A stretch of 64,000 nt of DNA, from NCBI RefSeq assembly GCF_023008405.1, contig NZ_CP095376.1:9156501-9220500 (forward strand), read 5' to 3'. Below are positions 28,538 through 36,581 of the stretch, piece by piece; within the stretch, counting starts at the first letter, position 1; every line of letters starts with the position of its first letter. A program made the translations under genes and the position numbers. The notes under the pieces were generated by a model, which was not told the origin of the DNA, made no database searches, and worked only from the letters and a program-made list of their open reading frames with translations. The DNA comes from Amycolatopsis sp. FBCC-B4732. Its GTDB lineage: Bacteria; Actinomycetota; Actinomycetes; Mycobacteriales; Pseudonocardiaceae.

Positions 28538-29707
28538 ATGGATTTCTCTCTCAGCACCGAAGAACGTGAAGTGCGCGACTGGGTCCGCACGTTCGTCCAG
28601 CGGGAGCTGATCCCGCTCGAGCAGGAAGTCCTCCGCCGCGAGCGCGCGCACCAGCCCGGCCTCACCGGCGAGGAGCTGAAGGACCTCCAGCTGAAGGCGA
28701 AGGAGTCCGGCTTCTGGGGCGTCTTCACGCCGGAGGAGTACGGCGGCATGGGGCTCTCCGCCGTGATGGCCGCGCTGCTGGAGGCCGAGCTCGGCCGCAC
28801 CTTCGTGCCGTTCCGCTTCGGCGGCGCCGCGGACAACATCCTGTTCCACGCCAACGACGAGCAGAAGCAGACCTACCTGCTGCCGACCATCTCGGGCGAG
28901 CGCAAGTCGTGCTTCGCGATCACCGAGCCGGGTGCCGGGTCGGACGCGAAGGCGATCCGCACCACCGCCCGCAAGGACGGCACCGACTGGATCATCAACG
29001 GCGAGAAGACCTTCATCACCGGCGGCAACGAAGCCGACTTCACCATGGTCTTCGCGATCACCGACCCGGAGAAGGGCGCCAACGGCGGCGTCACCTGCTT
29101 CCTCGTCGACCGCGAGGCCGGCTGGAAGTCCGAATACATCGACACCATGGGCGAGTGGGGCCCGGCGTCGCTGATCTTCCAGGACGTCCGCGTGCCCGAG
29201 ACGCAGATCCTCGGCGAAGAGGGCCGCGGCTTCGAACTCGCGATGCAGTGGATCGGGCAGGGCCGCTACCTCCTGCCGGCCCGTGCGATCGGTTCGTGCG
29301 AGCGGCTGATCTCCATGGCCATCGAGCACGCCAACACGCGCGAGACGTTCGGGCAGAAGATCGCCGAACGCCAGGCCATCCAGTGGATGATCGCCGACTC
29401 CGGTGTCGAGCTCGAAGCGCTGCGGTGGCTGGTGCTGAACGCCGCCTGGCAGGTCGACCAGGGCATCGATTCGCGGCACGCGCAGTCGATGGCGAAGCTG
29501 TACGGCGGCCAGAAGGCCAACGAAATCGTCGACCGCGTCCTGCAGATCCACGGTGGCATGGGCTACACGCGGGAGCTGCCGATCGAGCGGTGGTACCGCG
29601 AGCTGCGGCTGCTGCGCATCTACGAAGGCACCGACGAGATCCAGCGCCGCACCATCGCGCGCAACCTCCTCAAGGGGCACGTGAAGGTCGGCGGCGTCCT
29701 GGGCTGA
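28538..29707 (+). CDS. Acyl-CoA dehydrogenase
   Basis: A 389-residue flavoenzyme. It has SCFAITEPGAGSDAKAI, WIINGEKTFITGGNEADF, ETFGQKIAERQAIQWMIAD, VLQIHGGMGYTRELPIERWY and IYEGTDEIQRRTIARNLLKG, whose YEG Glu is the likely catalytic base. It differs clearly from the dehydrogenase at 1138-2274, so the two are separate paralogs. It is preceded by a palindromic operator candidate and followed by a 17-bp-stem terminator, making a single-gene unit. Confidence 0.94.
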   Translation: MDFSLSTEEREVRDWVRTFVQRELIPLEQEVLRRERAHQPGLTGEELKDLQLKAKESGFWGVFTPEEYGGMGLSAVMAALLEAELGRTFVPFRFGGAADNILFHANDEQKQTYLLPTISGERKSCFAITEPGAGSDAKAIRTTARKDGTDWIINGEKTFITGGNEADFTMVFAITDPEKGANGGVTCFLVDREAGWKSEYIDTMGEWGPASLIFQDVRVPETQILGEEGRGFELAMQWIGQGRYLLPARAIGSCERLISMAIEHANTRETFGQKIAERQAIQWMIADSGVELEALRWLVLNAAWQVDQGIDSRHAQSMAKLYGGQKANEIVDRVLQIHGGMGYTRELPIERWYRELRLLRIYEGTDEIQRRTIARNLLKGHVKVGGVLG

Positions 29708-29724
29708 GCAGCCCAAGCGCGTGA

Positions 29725-29763
29725 AGCCGTCAAGGCCGCCGATTCCCGGCGGCCTTGACGGCT
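29725..29763 (+). terminator. 17-bp-stem terminator after acyl-CoA dehydrogenase
   Basis: AGCCGTCAAGGCCGCCG pairs perfectly with CGGCGGCCTTGACGGCT around ATTCC. It lies 18 bp after the TGA and before the convergent gene at 29781, so it can serve both transcripts. Confidence 0.88.
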
Positions 29764-29780
29764 GTTCGGCTGCGTACTGC

Positions 29781-30101
29781 TTACTGCTTGTTGCGAATGG
29801 CGATCGGGACGCCGGCGAGGTCCTCTTCGTTGCACAGGAGCTTGACGTCGTAGTACGGCGAGCCCTGGCGGTCGTCGTAGTCGAGGTGGATGGCCAGGAC
29901 GTCGAGGGGTTCGCCCAGCCACTCCTGCGCCTGCCGTAGCCAGGTGGAGCACCGCTCGAGGGCGGTGGGGAGATCGTCATCGCGGAACTCGACGGGGCGA
30001 TAGGGCACATCCTGCACCTGATCGCGGGGGTGTGCCGGCGCCGGGAGGCCCGGCGCGAGACCCGAGTCGTCCAGTTCCAGTTGGATCGTTTCCTCAGTCA
30101 C
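29781..30101 (-). CDS. Conserved-looking hypothetical protein
   Basis: A 106-residue soluble, acidic protein starting at GTG with VTEETIQLELDDSGLAPGLP. The second half, EWLGEPLDVLAIHLDYDDRQ followed by GSPYYDVKLLCNEED, looks like an alpha/beta domain. I do not recognise the family. There is no signal peptide or membrane segment. The frame is open upstream, but the GTG gives the only start near a purine-rich stretch and avoids a basic, shadow-like extension. It is convergent with the acyl-CoA dehydrogenase. Confidence 0.65.
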   Translation of the reverse strand: MTEETIQLELDDSGLAPGLPAPAHPRDQVQDVPYRPVEFRDDDLPTALERCSTWLRQAQEWLGEPLDVLAIHLDYDDRQGSPYYDVKLLCNEEDLAGVPIAIRNKQ

Positions 30102-30159
30102 CCTTCGAGCGTCCCCCACGCACGCCGTCTGGGCAAGGCGTACACAGGTAAAAGCGCCG

Positions 30160-30801
30160 CTAAACGGACACCCCCCACTCTTTCGCGACGATTTCCCGGC
30201 ACCGCCGGAAGTCGGTCCGGCCCGGCGTGGACGGGCAGCCCAGCGCCCTCGACACCAGCTCCGCGTAGTGCTCCGCGAGCTGGTCCAGCGCCAGCGGGCC
30301 GCGCGGGGAGTACCAGCGGGCCACGCCACTGCACATCTCCAGCAGTGCGAGCCGCGTCACTGCCGGGTGTTCGGTGTGGAACACCCCCGCCGCGACGCCT
30401 TCGTCGATCGCCGCCGCCCACAGGCGTTCGTAGGCGTCCCGCAACGCCACCACCGGCTCGCGCGCGGCCGGCGACAGGACGTCGACTTCGTTGTCCACCA
30501 CGCGGGTTTCCGCCGGGCCGACCGCGTGCGCGAGCACGTGCAGCGCGACCAGCGTGCGCAGCCGGTGCACGGGATCGCCGCCGCCCGCCGTAGCTTCGCG
30601 GGCCGCGTCCAGCAAGCGGTTCAGCGCGGTGTGCATGATCTCGGCGAGGAGATCCTCTTTGGTGCCCATGTAGTGGTACAGGCTCGCCGACGAGAGTTCC
30701 GCCTCCTGCGCCAGATCCCGGATGCCGGTGCCGTGGAAGCCCTTGGTGGCGAACAGCTTCACCGCCGCCGCGCGGACGCGCTCCCGGCTGCTCACAGCCA
30801 T
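30160..30801 (-). CDS. TetR-family regulator
   Basis: A 213-residue regulator. The N-terminal HTH is FATKGFHGTGIRDLAQEAEL followed by SSASLYHYMGTKEDLLAEI, and the C-terminal helical domain resembles TetR_C of fatty-acid regulators. It is the third gene of an operon with an enoyl-CoA hydratase and an acyl-CoA ligase; its start overlaps the ligase stop by 10 bp. Autoregulation through the palindrome at 33095-33110 is plausible. Confidence 0.9.
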   Translation of the reverse strand: MAVSSRERVRAAAVKLFATKGFHGTGIRDLAQEAELSSASLYHYMGTKEDLLAEIMHTALNRLLDAAREATAGGGDPVHRLRTLVALHVLAHAVGPAETRVVDNEVDVLSPAAREPVVALRDAYERLWAAAIDEGVAAGVFHTEHPAVTRLALLEMCSGVARWYSPRGPLALDQLAEHYAELVSRALGCPSTPGRTDFRRCREIVAKEWGVSV

Positions 30802-32342
30802 GTTCCCGCCTTCGCGTCCCACGACCCGGCGCGCGGGTCGGCCACCTTCCGCAGCTCGCCCTTGGCGACCCGCTCGGACGGCGTCATCGGCAGCGCGTCG
30901 GCGAACGCCCAGAACCGCGGAACCTTGAAGTAGGCGAGCTTTCCCGCGCAGAACTCGGCCAGCGCGGCCGGTTCGGGCCGTTCGCCGTCGCACACGACGT
31001 ACGCCTTGATCTCCTCGCCGCGCAGTTCGTCGGGCACCGCGACGACGGCCGCCAGCTTGATCGAGGGGTGCAGCAGCAGCGCGCGCTCGACCTCGTCCGC
31101 GGAGACGTTTTCGCCGCTGCGGCGGATCATGTCCTTGGTGCGGCCGACGTAGTAGACGCGGCCGGCGTCGTCCAGCCGCGCGAGGTCGCCGGTGTGGAAC
31201 CAGCCGTTCTCGAACGCTTTCGCCGTCGCTGCGGGATCGTCGTGGTAGCCGTGCATCAGCCCGATGCCGCGGATCAGCAGCTGTCCGGTTTCGCCGCGCG
31301 GCAACGGCTTCCCGTCGTCCCCGGCGACCATCACCTCGCGGTCGCGGCTCGGCCGCCCGATGCAGCCGGTGCCGACGGTCTCGTCGTGGTCGGCGGCGGT
31401 CATCCGGATGTCGCCGCCGGTTTCGGTCATCCCGAACGCCTCGTACCACGGCACGCCCCAGCGCGCCTCCAGTTCGGCGTGCAGCTCCCGCGGGATCGCC
31501 GACGCGCAGATCGCGCGGACGCGGTGGTCGCGATCGGCGGCCGACGGTTCCTGGCGCAGCAGCAGCGTCGGCATCAGGCCGAGGCAGTAGAACCAGGTGA
31601 CGCCGTGCTCGCGGACCTTCGCCCAGAACGTGCTGGGGTGGAACCGGTCCAGCACGACGAGCGTGGCGCCGCCGGCCAGCCCGAGCGCGACATTCCACTG
31701 TGGATCGATGTAGTGGAACGGCTGCGCGGTCAGGAGCACGTCGTCTTCGCCGACGGCGGGGAAGTCGGTGGCCAGGCCGACGGCGAGCGTCGTCCAGTAG
31801 CGGTTCGGCAGGACGCAGCCCTTGGGTGCGCCGGTGGTGCCCGAGGTGTACTGGATGTTCACCGGCAGTTCGGGCACCGGGGTGAAGGCCGCACTTTCAC
31901 GTGAAAGTGCGGGCCCCAGGTGCGCACTTTCACGTGAAAGTGCGGCTGGGGTGAGGACCTCGGTGAGGCCGATCCGGTTGAGGAGGCCGGTGAACTCCGG
32001 CGCGGCGATGGTCAGCTTCGCGCCGGAATGGCGGAGGACGTGGGCGCCGTCGAACTCCTGGTAGTTCGTGTTGACCGGCACCAGCAGCGCGCCGATCTTC
32101 GCCAGCGCCAGCCAGAGCAGCGGGAACTCCGGCTGGTTGCGCAGCATCACGGCGACCCGGTCGCCCGGGCCGATCCCGCGTTCGGCCAGGGCCGCGGCGA
32201 TCCGCGAGCTTTCGCGGTCGACGTCGGCGAAGGTGAAGCGCCGGTCGTGCTCGTCGAACACCCACGCCGTGCGCTCCGGCCACAGCGCGGCGGCGCGCGT
32301 GACGAGCTGGGCCAGCGTGCCGAGCTCGGCGAGCGGCGTCAC
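30792..32342 (-). CDS. AMP-forming acyl-CoA ligase (CaiC-like) carrying two in-frame palindromes
   Basis: A 516-residue ANL enzyme. Motifs: P-loop VNIQYTSGTTGAPKGCVLPN, YEAFGMTETGGDIRM, GQLLIRGIGLMHGYHDDP, WFHTGDLARLDDAGRVYYVG, RTKDMIRRSGENVSADEVE and a C-terminal SERVAKGELRKV. It resembles crotonobetaine/carnitine-CoA ligases by pattern. Residues 134-151 read ALSRESA-HLGP-ALSRESA, encoded by two identical 20-bp palindromes in a loop just before the P-loop; relatives lack this as far as I can judge. It starts at GTG overlapping the hydratase stop (GTGA). Confidence 0.9.
   Translation of the reverse strand: MTPLAELGTLAQLVTRAAALWPERTAWVFDEHDRRFTFADVDRESSRIAAALAERGIGPGDRVAVMLRNQPEFPLLWLALAKIGALLVPVNTNYQEFDGAHVLRHSGAKLTIAAPEFTGLLNRIGLTEVLTPAALSRESAHLGPALSRESAAFTPVPELPVNIQYTSGTTGAPKGCVLPNRYWTTLAVGLATDFPAVGEDDVLLTAQPFHYIDPQWNVALGLAGGATLVVLDRFHPSTFWAKVREHGVTWFYCLGLMPTLLLRQEPSAADRDHRVRAICASAIPRELHAELEARWGVPWYEAFGMTETGGDIRMTAADHDETVGTGCIGRPSRDREVMVAGDDGKPLPRGETGQLLIRGIGLMHGYHDDPAATAKAFENGWFHTGDLARLDDAGRVYYVGRTKDMIRRSGENVSADEVERALLLHPSIKLAAVVAVPDELRGEEIKAYVVCDGERPEPAALAEFCAGKLAYFKVPRFWAFADALPMTPSERVAKGELRKVADPRAGSWDAKAGTWL
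31891..31943. repeat. Two identical 20-bp palindromes inside the ligase gene
   Basis: GCACTTTCACGTGAAAGTGC occurs at 31891-31910 and again at 31924-31943, 33 bp apart, so the reading frame is kept. Each copy encodes ALSRESA on the minus strand and, being palindromic, would read the same in the inverted orientation. The 13 bp between them include GGGCCCC. Confidence 0.9.
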
Positions 32343-33076
32343 GTCCGGCTCCGGAAGGCCTCCGTGGACGCGGCGACCGCGGCCGAGGTTTCGGTGATGA
32401 GCGCGTGGCTGACCTCGAGTTCGAGCGCCGGCTCGATGTCCGTGCTCGCGTCGAGGACGCGCTTCGCCATGGCCGCGGCCGCCGGCGGGTGCTCGGCGAT
32501 CCGCTTCGCCCAGCCCAGCGCCTCGGCCTGGAGCTGCTCGGCGGGCACGGCGGCGTTGACCATGCCCAGCTCCGCGGCCTTGCGGCCGTCAAAGCGCTCG
32601 CCGAGCAGCAGGAGCTCCTTCGCCTTGAGCGGGCCGACGAGCAGCGGCAGCAGCCGCGACGCCGCGCCGGTGACGCTCAGGCCGAGCGAGACCTCGGGGA
32701 ACGCGAACACGGCGTCCTCGGCGGCCAGGATCAGGTCGCAGCCCAGCGCGAACTCCGCGCCGGCGCCGATCGCGTAGCCGTGCACCGCCGCGATCACCGG
32801 CTGACGCAGCCCGCGCAGCCGCCGCGTGACGTCCTGCAGCCGGTCCAGCCGCGTCCGCGAGTCACCCGCGGGGGTGGGTTCCTTGAGGTCGTGGCCCGCG
32901 CAGAACGCGCGCCCGTTCCCGGACAGCACGACGACGCGGGCGTCGCTGCGGGCGGCCGCGTCGAGGGCGGCGAGGAAGTCGTCGACCAGGACGGCAGCGA
33001 CCGCGTTGAGCCGCTCGGGCCGGTTCAGCCGGATCTGCGCGATGCCGTCCTCGACGGCGAAGTCCACGGTGGGCAT
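32339..33076 (-). CDS. Enoyl-CoA hydratase/isomerase family protein
   Basis: A 245-residue crotonase-fold enzyme. Oxyanion-hole segments are GRAFCAGHDLKEP and AIGAGAEFALGCDLILAA, followed by FAFPEVSLGLSVTGAASRLL, whose catalytic Glu is in FPEVSLG. It probably hydrates an enoyl-CoA in a short beta-oxidation or side-chain pathway with the ligase downstream. It is first in a hydratase-ligase-tetR operon reading left, divergent from an amidohydrolase with 47 bp between starts. Confidence 0.92.
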   Translation of the reverse strand: MPTVDFAVEDGIAQIRLNRPERLNAVAAVLVDDFLAALDAAARSDARVVVLSGNGRAFCAGHDLKEPTPAGDSRTRLDRLQDVTRRLRGLRQPVIAAVHGYAIGAGAEFALGCDLILAAEDAVFAFPEVSLGLSVTGAASRLLPLLVGPLKAKELLLLGERFDGRKAAELGMVNAAVPAEQLQAEALGWAKRIAEHPPAAAAMAKRVLDASTDIEPALELEVSHALITETSAAVAASTEAFRSRT

Positions 33077-33094
33077 GAGGGCGATGCTAGACGT

Positions 33095-33110
33095 TCGATC
33101 GATCGATCGA
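33095..33110. promoter_or_regulatory. Tandem TCGA repeat, possible TetR operator
   Basis: Four TCGA units in a row form a 16-bp palindrome in the 47-bp region between the divergent hydratase and amidohydrolase genes. It could be the site of the TetR regulator at 30160-30801. As a simple tetranucleotide repeat it may also vary in copy number. Confidence 0.45.
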
Positions 33111-33123
33111 TAGCCTCGAACCC

Positions 33124-34707
33124 ATGCGGGTCGACACGGTCTTCGAGAACGCCACGGTGTGGACGGGCGCGGGCGTCACCAGCGCACTCGCCGTCCTGCA
33201 CGGCCGGGTGGTGGCCCTCGGCGATGAAGCGGTTTCGCTGTCGGCGCGCTCGCGGGTCGACCTCGACGGCGGGTTCGTCGTGCCCGGCTTCCACGATGCC
33301 CACAACCACATGGCGTGGTTCGGGATGGGCCTCGACGACGTCCCGCTCGGCGGCTGCCGCAGCGTCGAGGAGGTCTACGACGCCGTCGCCGCGCGCGCCG
33401 CGACGCTGCCGGCCGGGAGCTGGGTGGTCGGCAGCGGGTACGACCAGAACAAGCTCGCCGGCGGGCACCCCGACCGGCACGGCCTCGACCGCGCCGCGCC
33501 CGGGATGCTCGTGCGGCTCAAGCACACGTCCGGGCACATGACCGTGGTCAACTCGGCCGTGCTCGACCAGCTCGACCTCGCGCACGTCCCGGTCGGCGGC
33601 GACGTCGTGCACGCCGACGGCTCGCCGACCGGCCTGCTACGCGAGCAGGCCCAGCTGCTCCTGCGGCCGCTGACGTACCCGACGCCGGTCGCGCGGGTCG
33701 TGCGCGGGCTCGCCCGGGCGTCCGAGCAGTACCTGGCCGAGGGCATCACCAGCGTCCAGGAGGCCGGGATCGGCGGCGGCCTGGTCGGCGAGACACCCGC
33801 CGAACTGGCCGCCTACCAGCAGGCGCGCGACGCCGGCGTGCTGCGCGTGCGCAGCACGGTGATGGTCGCCGCGAGCGTGCTGCACGACCTGCCCGACGAC
33901 GCCGGCTTCGGCCTCGACCTCGGCCTGCGCACCGGCCTCGGCGACGAGTGGCTGCGCGTCGGCCCGATGAAGTTGTTCGCCGACGGCTCCCTGGTCGGGC
34001 GCACCTGCGCGATGCACGACCCGTTCGACGGCGAGCCGGACAACGTCGGCTACTTCCAGGTGCCCGAGGACGAGCTCGCCCGCACGATCCGCCGCGCCCA
34101 CGAGGCGGGCTGGCAGATCGCGACGCACGCGATCGGCGACCGCGCGATCACCGTCGTCCTCGACGCCTATGAAGCCGCATTGGCCGCTTCGCCGCGCACG
34201 GACCACCGGCACCGCATCGAGCACTGCGCGGTGCTCCAGCCCGCGGAGCTGACCCGGCTCGCCTCGCTCGGGCTGCTCGCCTCCCCACAGGGGCGGTTCG
34301 TCAACGAGCTCGGCGACGGTATGCGCGCCGCGCTCGGCGAGTCCCGCGTGCCGTGGTGCTACCGGCTGCGCAGCGTCCTCGACGCCGGCTGCGTGCTTCC
34401 CGCGTCCTCGGACCGGCCGGTCGTGAACGGCGCGCCGCTGCTCGCGCTCGGCGACATGGTTCGGCGGCGCACGGCGTCAGGCGTCCCCTTCGCGCCCGAA
34501 GAGGCGTTGACGCCGGAGCAGGCGTTGCGCGCGTACACGTACGGCTCGGCCTACGCGACCTTCGCCGAGCGTGACCTGGGCACGCTCGAGCCCGGGAAGC
34601 TCGCCGACTTCGCCGTGCTGTCCGGATCGCCGCTGGCGGAGTCCGCTTTGGACGGGCTCAGCGTGCGGGGCACCGCCGTCGGCGGCGAACTGCGTTATCA
34701 AGCGTGA
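33124..34707 (+). CDS. Amidohydrolase (YtcJ-like, amidohydrolase_3)
   Basis: A 527-residue TIM-barrel metal-dependent hydrolase. Seen: VVPGFHDAHNHMAWFG (HxH metal ligands), LKHTSGHMTVVNSAVL, LLREQAQLLLRPL, GPMKLFADGSLVGRTCAM (lysine position), WQIATHAIGDRAI (His), HRIEHCAVLQP (His) and PASSDRPVVNGAPL (Asp). It ends with the beta-sandwich part GTLEPGKLADFAVL. The substrate of this group is poorly defined (amides, N-acyl compounds). It is transcribed away from the hydratase operon. Confidence 0.92.
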   Translation: MRVDTVFENATVWTGAGVTSALAVLHGRVVALGDEAVSLSARSRVDLDGGFVVPGFHDAHNHMAWFGMGLDDVPLGGCRSVEEVYDAVAARAATLPAGSWVVGSGYDQNKLAGGHPDRHGLDRAAPGMLVRLKHTSGHMTVVNSAVLDQLDLAHVPVGGDVVHADGSPTGLLREQAQLLLRPLTYPTPVARVVRGLARASEQYLAEGITSVQEAGIGGGLVGETPAELAAYQQARDAGVLRVRSTVMVAASVLHDLPDDAGFGLDLGLRTGLGDEWLRVGPMKLFADGSLVGRTCAMHDPFDGEPDNVGYFQVPEDELARTIRRAHEAGWQIATHAIGDRAITVVLDAYEAALAASPRTDHRHRIEHCAVLQPAELTRLASLGLLASPQGRFVNELGDGMRAALGESRVPWCYRLRSVLDAGCVLPASSDRPVVNGAPLLALGDMVRRRTASGVPFAPEEALTPEQALRAYTYGSAYATFAERDLGTLEPGKLADFAVLSGSPLAESALDGLSVRGTAVGGELRYQA

Positions 34708-34711
34708 TGAC

Positions 34712-35032
34712 TCACTTCCTTCCCACGAACTCGAGTGCTTCTTCCGCCAGCGCGGACCACGGCTGTGGTGACGCCGCGCCCAGCGCCAGCCACTCCTTCA
34801 TCGGCGTGCCCTTGTTCGCGTCGAACCGCACGCCGTGGCCGCCCTCGACCAGCTCGTCCACCCTGGCCGCGGGCAGCTTCAGCACCAGCTGCCCGCGGAC
34901 GAACATCGCGAAGATCCGCCCGTGTGTGCGCAGCGCCGTGCGCCCGAACCCGCCGGTCGCGCCGGGTGGCGTGATGCCCGGGCGTCCGGTGAACTCGTCG
35001 ACCAGGTCCTCGAACCTGCCTTCTGGTGACAT
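34712..35032 (-). CDS. TfoX N-terminal-domain protein
   Basis: A 106-residue protein starting MSPEGRFEDLVDEFTGRPG and containing GGFGRTALRTHGRIFAMFVR and FDANKGTPMKEWLAL, the usual TfoX_N pattern. In proteobacteria TfoX regulates competence; stand-alone actinobacterial TfoX_N proteins have no proven role. It converges with the amidohydrolase (4 bp between stops) and diverges from an acetyltransferase. Confidence 0.82.
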   Translation of the reverse strand: MSPEGRFEDLVDEFTGRPGITPPGATGGFGRTALRTHGRIFAMFVRGQLVLKLPAARVDELVEGGHGVRFDANKGTPMKEWLALGAASPQPWSALAEEALEFVGRK

Positions 35033-35087
35033 CGACCACCTCCGAGCCCGACAGTAACGACCACCACCGACAGAAACGGGAGGCGAG

Positions 35088-35528
35088 ATGCCCGTCCGCG
35101 ACGCCGTCTTCGAAGACATCGAGGAAATCTGCGCGCTCATCGAGGAGCACGCCGTCTACGAGGACAACCACGACCTGAAGCTCGACCGCGCCGAGATGAG
35201 CGGGCACCTGTTCGGGCCGGACCCGAAGGCGTGGGTGCTGCTCGCGACCCCGCCCGGCGAGCCAGGGACCGTCGCCGGCTTCGCCTTCTGCAGCTGGAAC
35301 TTCTCGACGTGGGAGGCCCGGCCGGGCATCTGGCTGGACGACCTGTTCGTCCGCCCGGCCCACCGCCGCCACGGCCTCGGCGGCGAGCTGCTGGACGAGC
35401 TGCGCAACCGCACGACCGGCCGCGTCGAGTGGGACATGCAGGAGGGCAACGAAAAGGGGCAGGCGTTCTACGCCCAGCTGGGCGCCGAGCCGGTCCCCGG
35501 CTGGATCCGCTACCGCTGGCGGCCGTGA
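35088..35528 (+). CDS. GNAT-family N-acetyltransferase
   Basis: A 146-residue single GNAT domain. The acetyl-CoA loop is LDDLFVRPAHRRHGLGGELL, with QEGNEKGQAFYAQLGAEPVP as the C-terminal motif B region. The start VRDAVFEDIEEICALIEEHA is typical of the diamine/thialysine acetyltransferase subgroup. The acceptor is unknown. The metalloregulator gene follows 40 bp downstream with its own promoter-like sequence. Confidence 0.88.
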   Translation: MPVRDAVFEDIEEICALIEEHAVYEDNHDLKLDRAEMSGHLFGPDPKAWVLLATPPGEPGTVAGFAFCSWNFSTWEARPGIWLDDLFVRPAHRRHGLGGELLDELRNRTTGRVEWDMQEGNEKGQAFYAQLGAEPVPGWIRYRWRP

Positions 35529-35568
35529 ACTTTCACGAGAAAGAACCCCGCACCGTAAAGTATGCGGC

Positions 35569-36252
35569 ATGGGAGATGGTTCGGTCCGGAGGTCCTCGTC
35601 GGTCGAGGACTACGTCCGGGTGATCTACGGCCTGGTCGAGCGGGGTGAGGCGGTCACCAACACGTCACTCGCCGGCCGGCTGGAGGTCAGCCCGTCCTCG
35701 GCGTCGGGGATGGTCACGAAGCTGTCCCAGCTCGGCCTGGTCACGCACGTGCCGTACCGCGGCATCGAGCTGACCGCCGACGGCAGGCTCCTGGCGCGCT
35801 CGGTGCTGCGCCGGCACCGGCTGATCGAGACGTACCTGGTCTCGGAGCTCGGCTACACGTGGGACGAGGTCCACGCGGAGGCGGACGCGCTGGAGCACGC
35901 GGTGTCGGACAGGCTGGTGGAGCGCATCGCGGCGAAGCTGGGAAACCCGGTGCGCGACCCCCACGGCGACCCGATCCCGGCGCCGGACGGGAGCGTGGAG
36001 GAGCTGTCGGTCCGGATCCTGGACGACCTCGAGCCGGGCGCGGTCGGCGAGATCGTCCGGGTGTGGGACACGGACCCGGAACTGCTGAGGTACCTGACGG
36101 AACACGCGATCAACCTGGGCGAACGCATCGAGGTGGTGGAGCGGCAGCCGTTCGGTGGCCCGATGGTGGTGAAGGTGGGTTCGCCTCCGGATGCGGCTAC
36201 GCACGCGATCGGCAAGGAGATCGCGCAGGCGTTGTCGGTCACGCTGCGCTAG
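35569..36252 (+). CDS. DtxR/MntR-family metal-dependent repressor
   Basis: A 227-residue repressor. The winged HTH covers VEDYVRVIYGLVERGEAVTN, then TSLAGRLEVSPSSASGMVTK and LSQLGLVTHVPYRGIELT. The metal-binding and dimer domain follows (RHRLIETYLVSELGYTWDEV, then HAEADALEHAVSDRLVERI). The C-terminal SH3-like domain runs from about residue 150. It senses Fe2+ or Mn2+; the MntR versus IdeR type is not certain. TAAAGT about 8 bp before the ATG could be a -10 element, suggesting a nearly leaderless mRNA. No transporter gene is nearby, so it acts in trans. Confidence 0.9.
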   Translation: MGDGSVRRSSSVEDYVRVIYGLVERGEAVTNTSLAGRLEVSPSSASGMVTKLSQLGLVTHVPYRGIELTADGRLLARSVLRRHRLIETYLVSELGYTWDEVHAEADALEHAVSDRLVERIAAKLGNPVRDPHGDPIPAPDGSVEELSVRILDDLEPGAVGEIVRVWDTDPELLRYLTEHAINLGERIEVVERQPFGGPMVVKVGSPPDAATHAIGKEIAQALSVTLR

Positions 36253-36506
36253 CTCCCGATCGAGAGCCGGAACCCCACGCGCTCGGCACGTCGGCGAAGG
36301 TGAAGGTGAAGGTCCGTATCCACATCCCCTCGACGAGCTTGGTTTCTTCGCCAGGGGTTCGGTGGTGGCCACGACTTGGCCGCTTTCGTCCACGAGGGTG
36401 ACCAGGGAGCCGGCGCTGAGCCGTTGACCGAGGTGCCAGCGGTGTGAAGACAACAGTCAGACCGGTGGCGGGCGCGGCGGCGAGCAAAGCGCCGGTTCGT
36501 GACCAA
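36249..36506 (-). pseudogene. Possible remnant of a frameshifted gene
   Basis: This stretch lacks a good intact ORF, but the minus strand reads protein-like text in three successive frames: GALLAAAPATGLTVVFT, then HLGQRLSAGSLVTLVDESGQ with VVATTEPLAKK, then ETKLVEGMWIRTFTFTFADV with PSAWG, and finally GFRLSIGS and a TAG at 36249-36251. Two or three indels would join them into one short protein. Family not recognised. Chance composition in GC-rich DNA is the alternative; confidence is low. Confidence 0.3.
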
Positions 36507-36581
36507 GCGTTATGACGTCGGAACGCGTACACGCGGGTGACGTCCTGAAGCGGATGTGGTGACCCACCCCCACCCACGACC

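Noticed and set aside
35526..35550. Sequence resembling the CACTTTCACGTGAAAGTG palindrome upstream of the metalloregulator
   Set aside because: Only one half (ACTTTCACG) matches; the other arm is changed, so it is not counted as a copy of the repeat.
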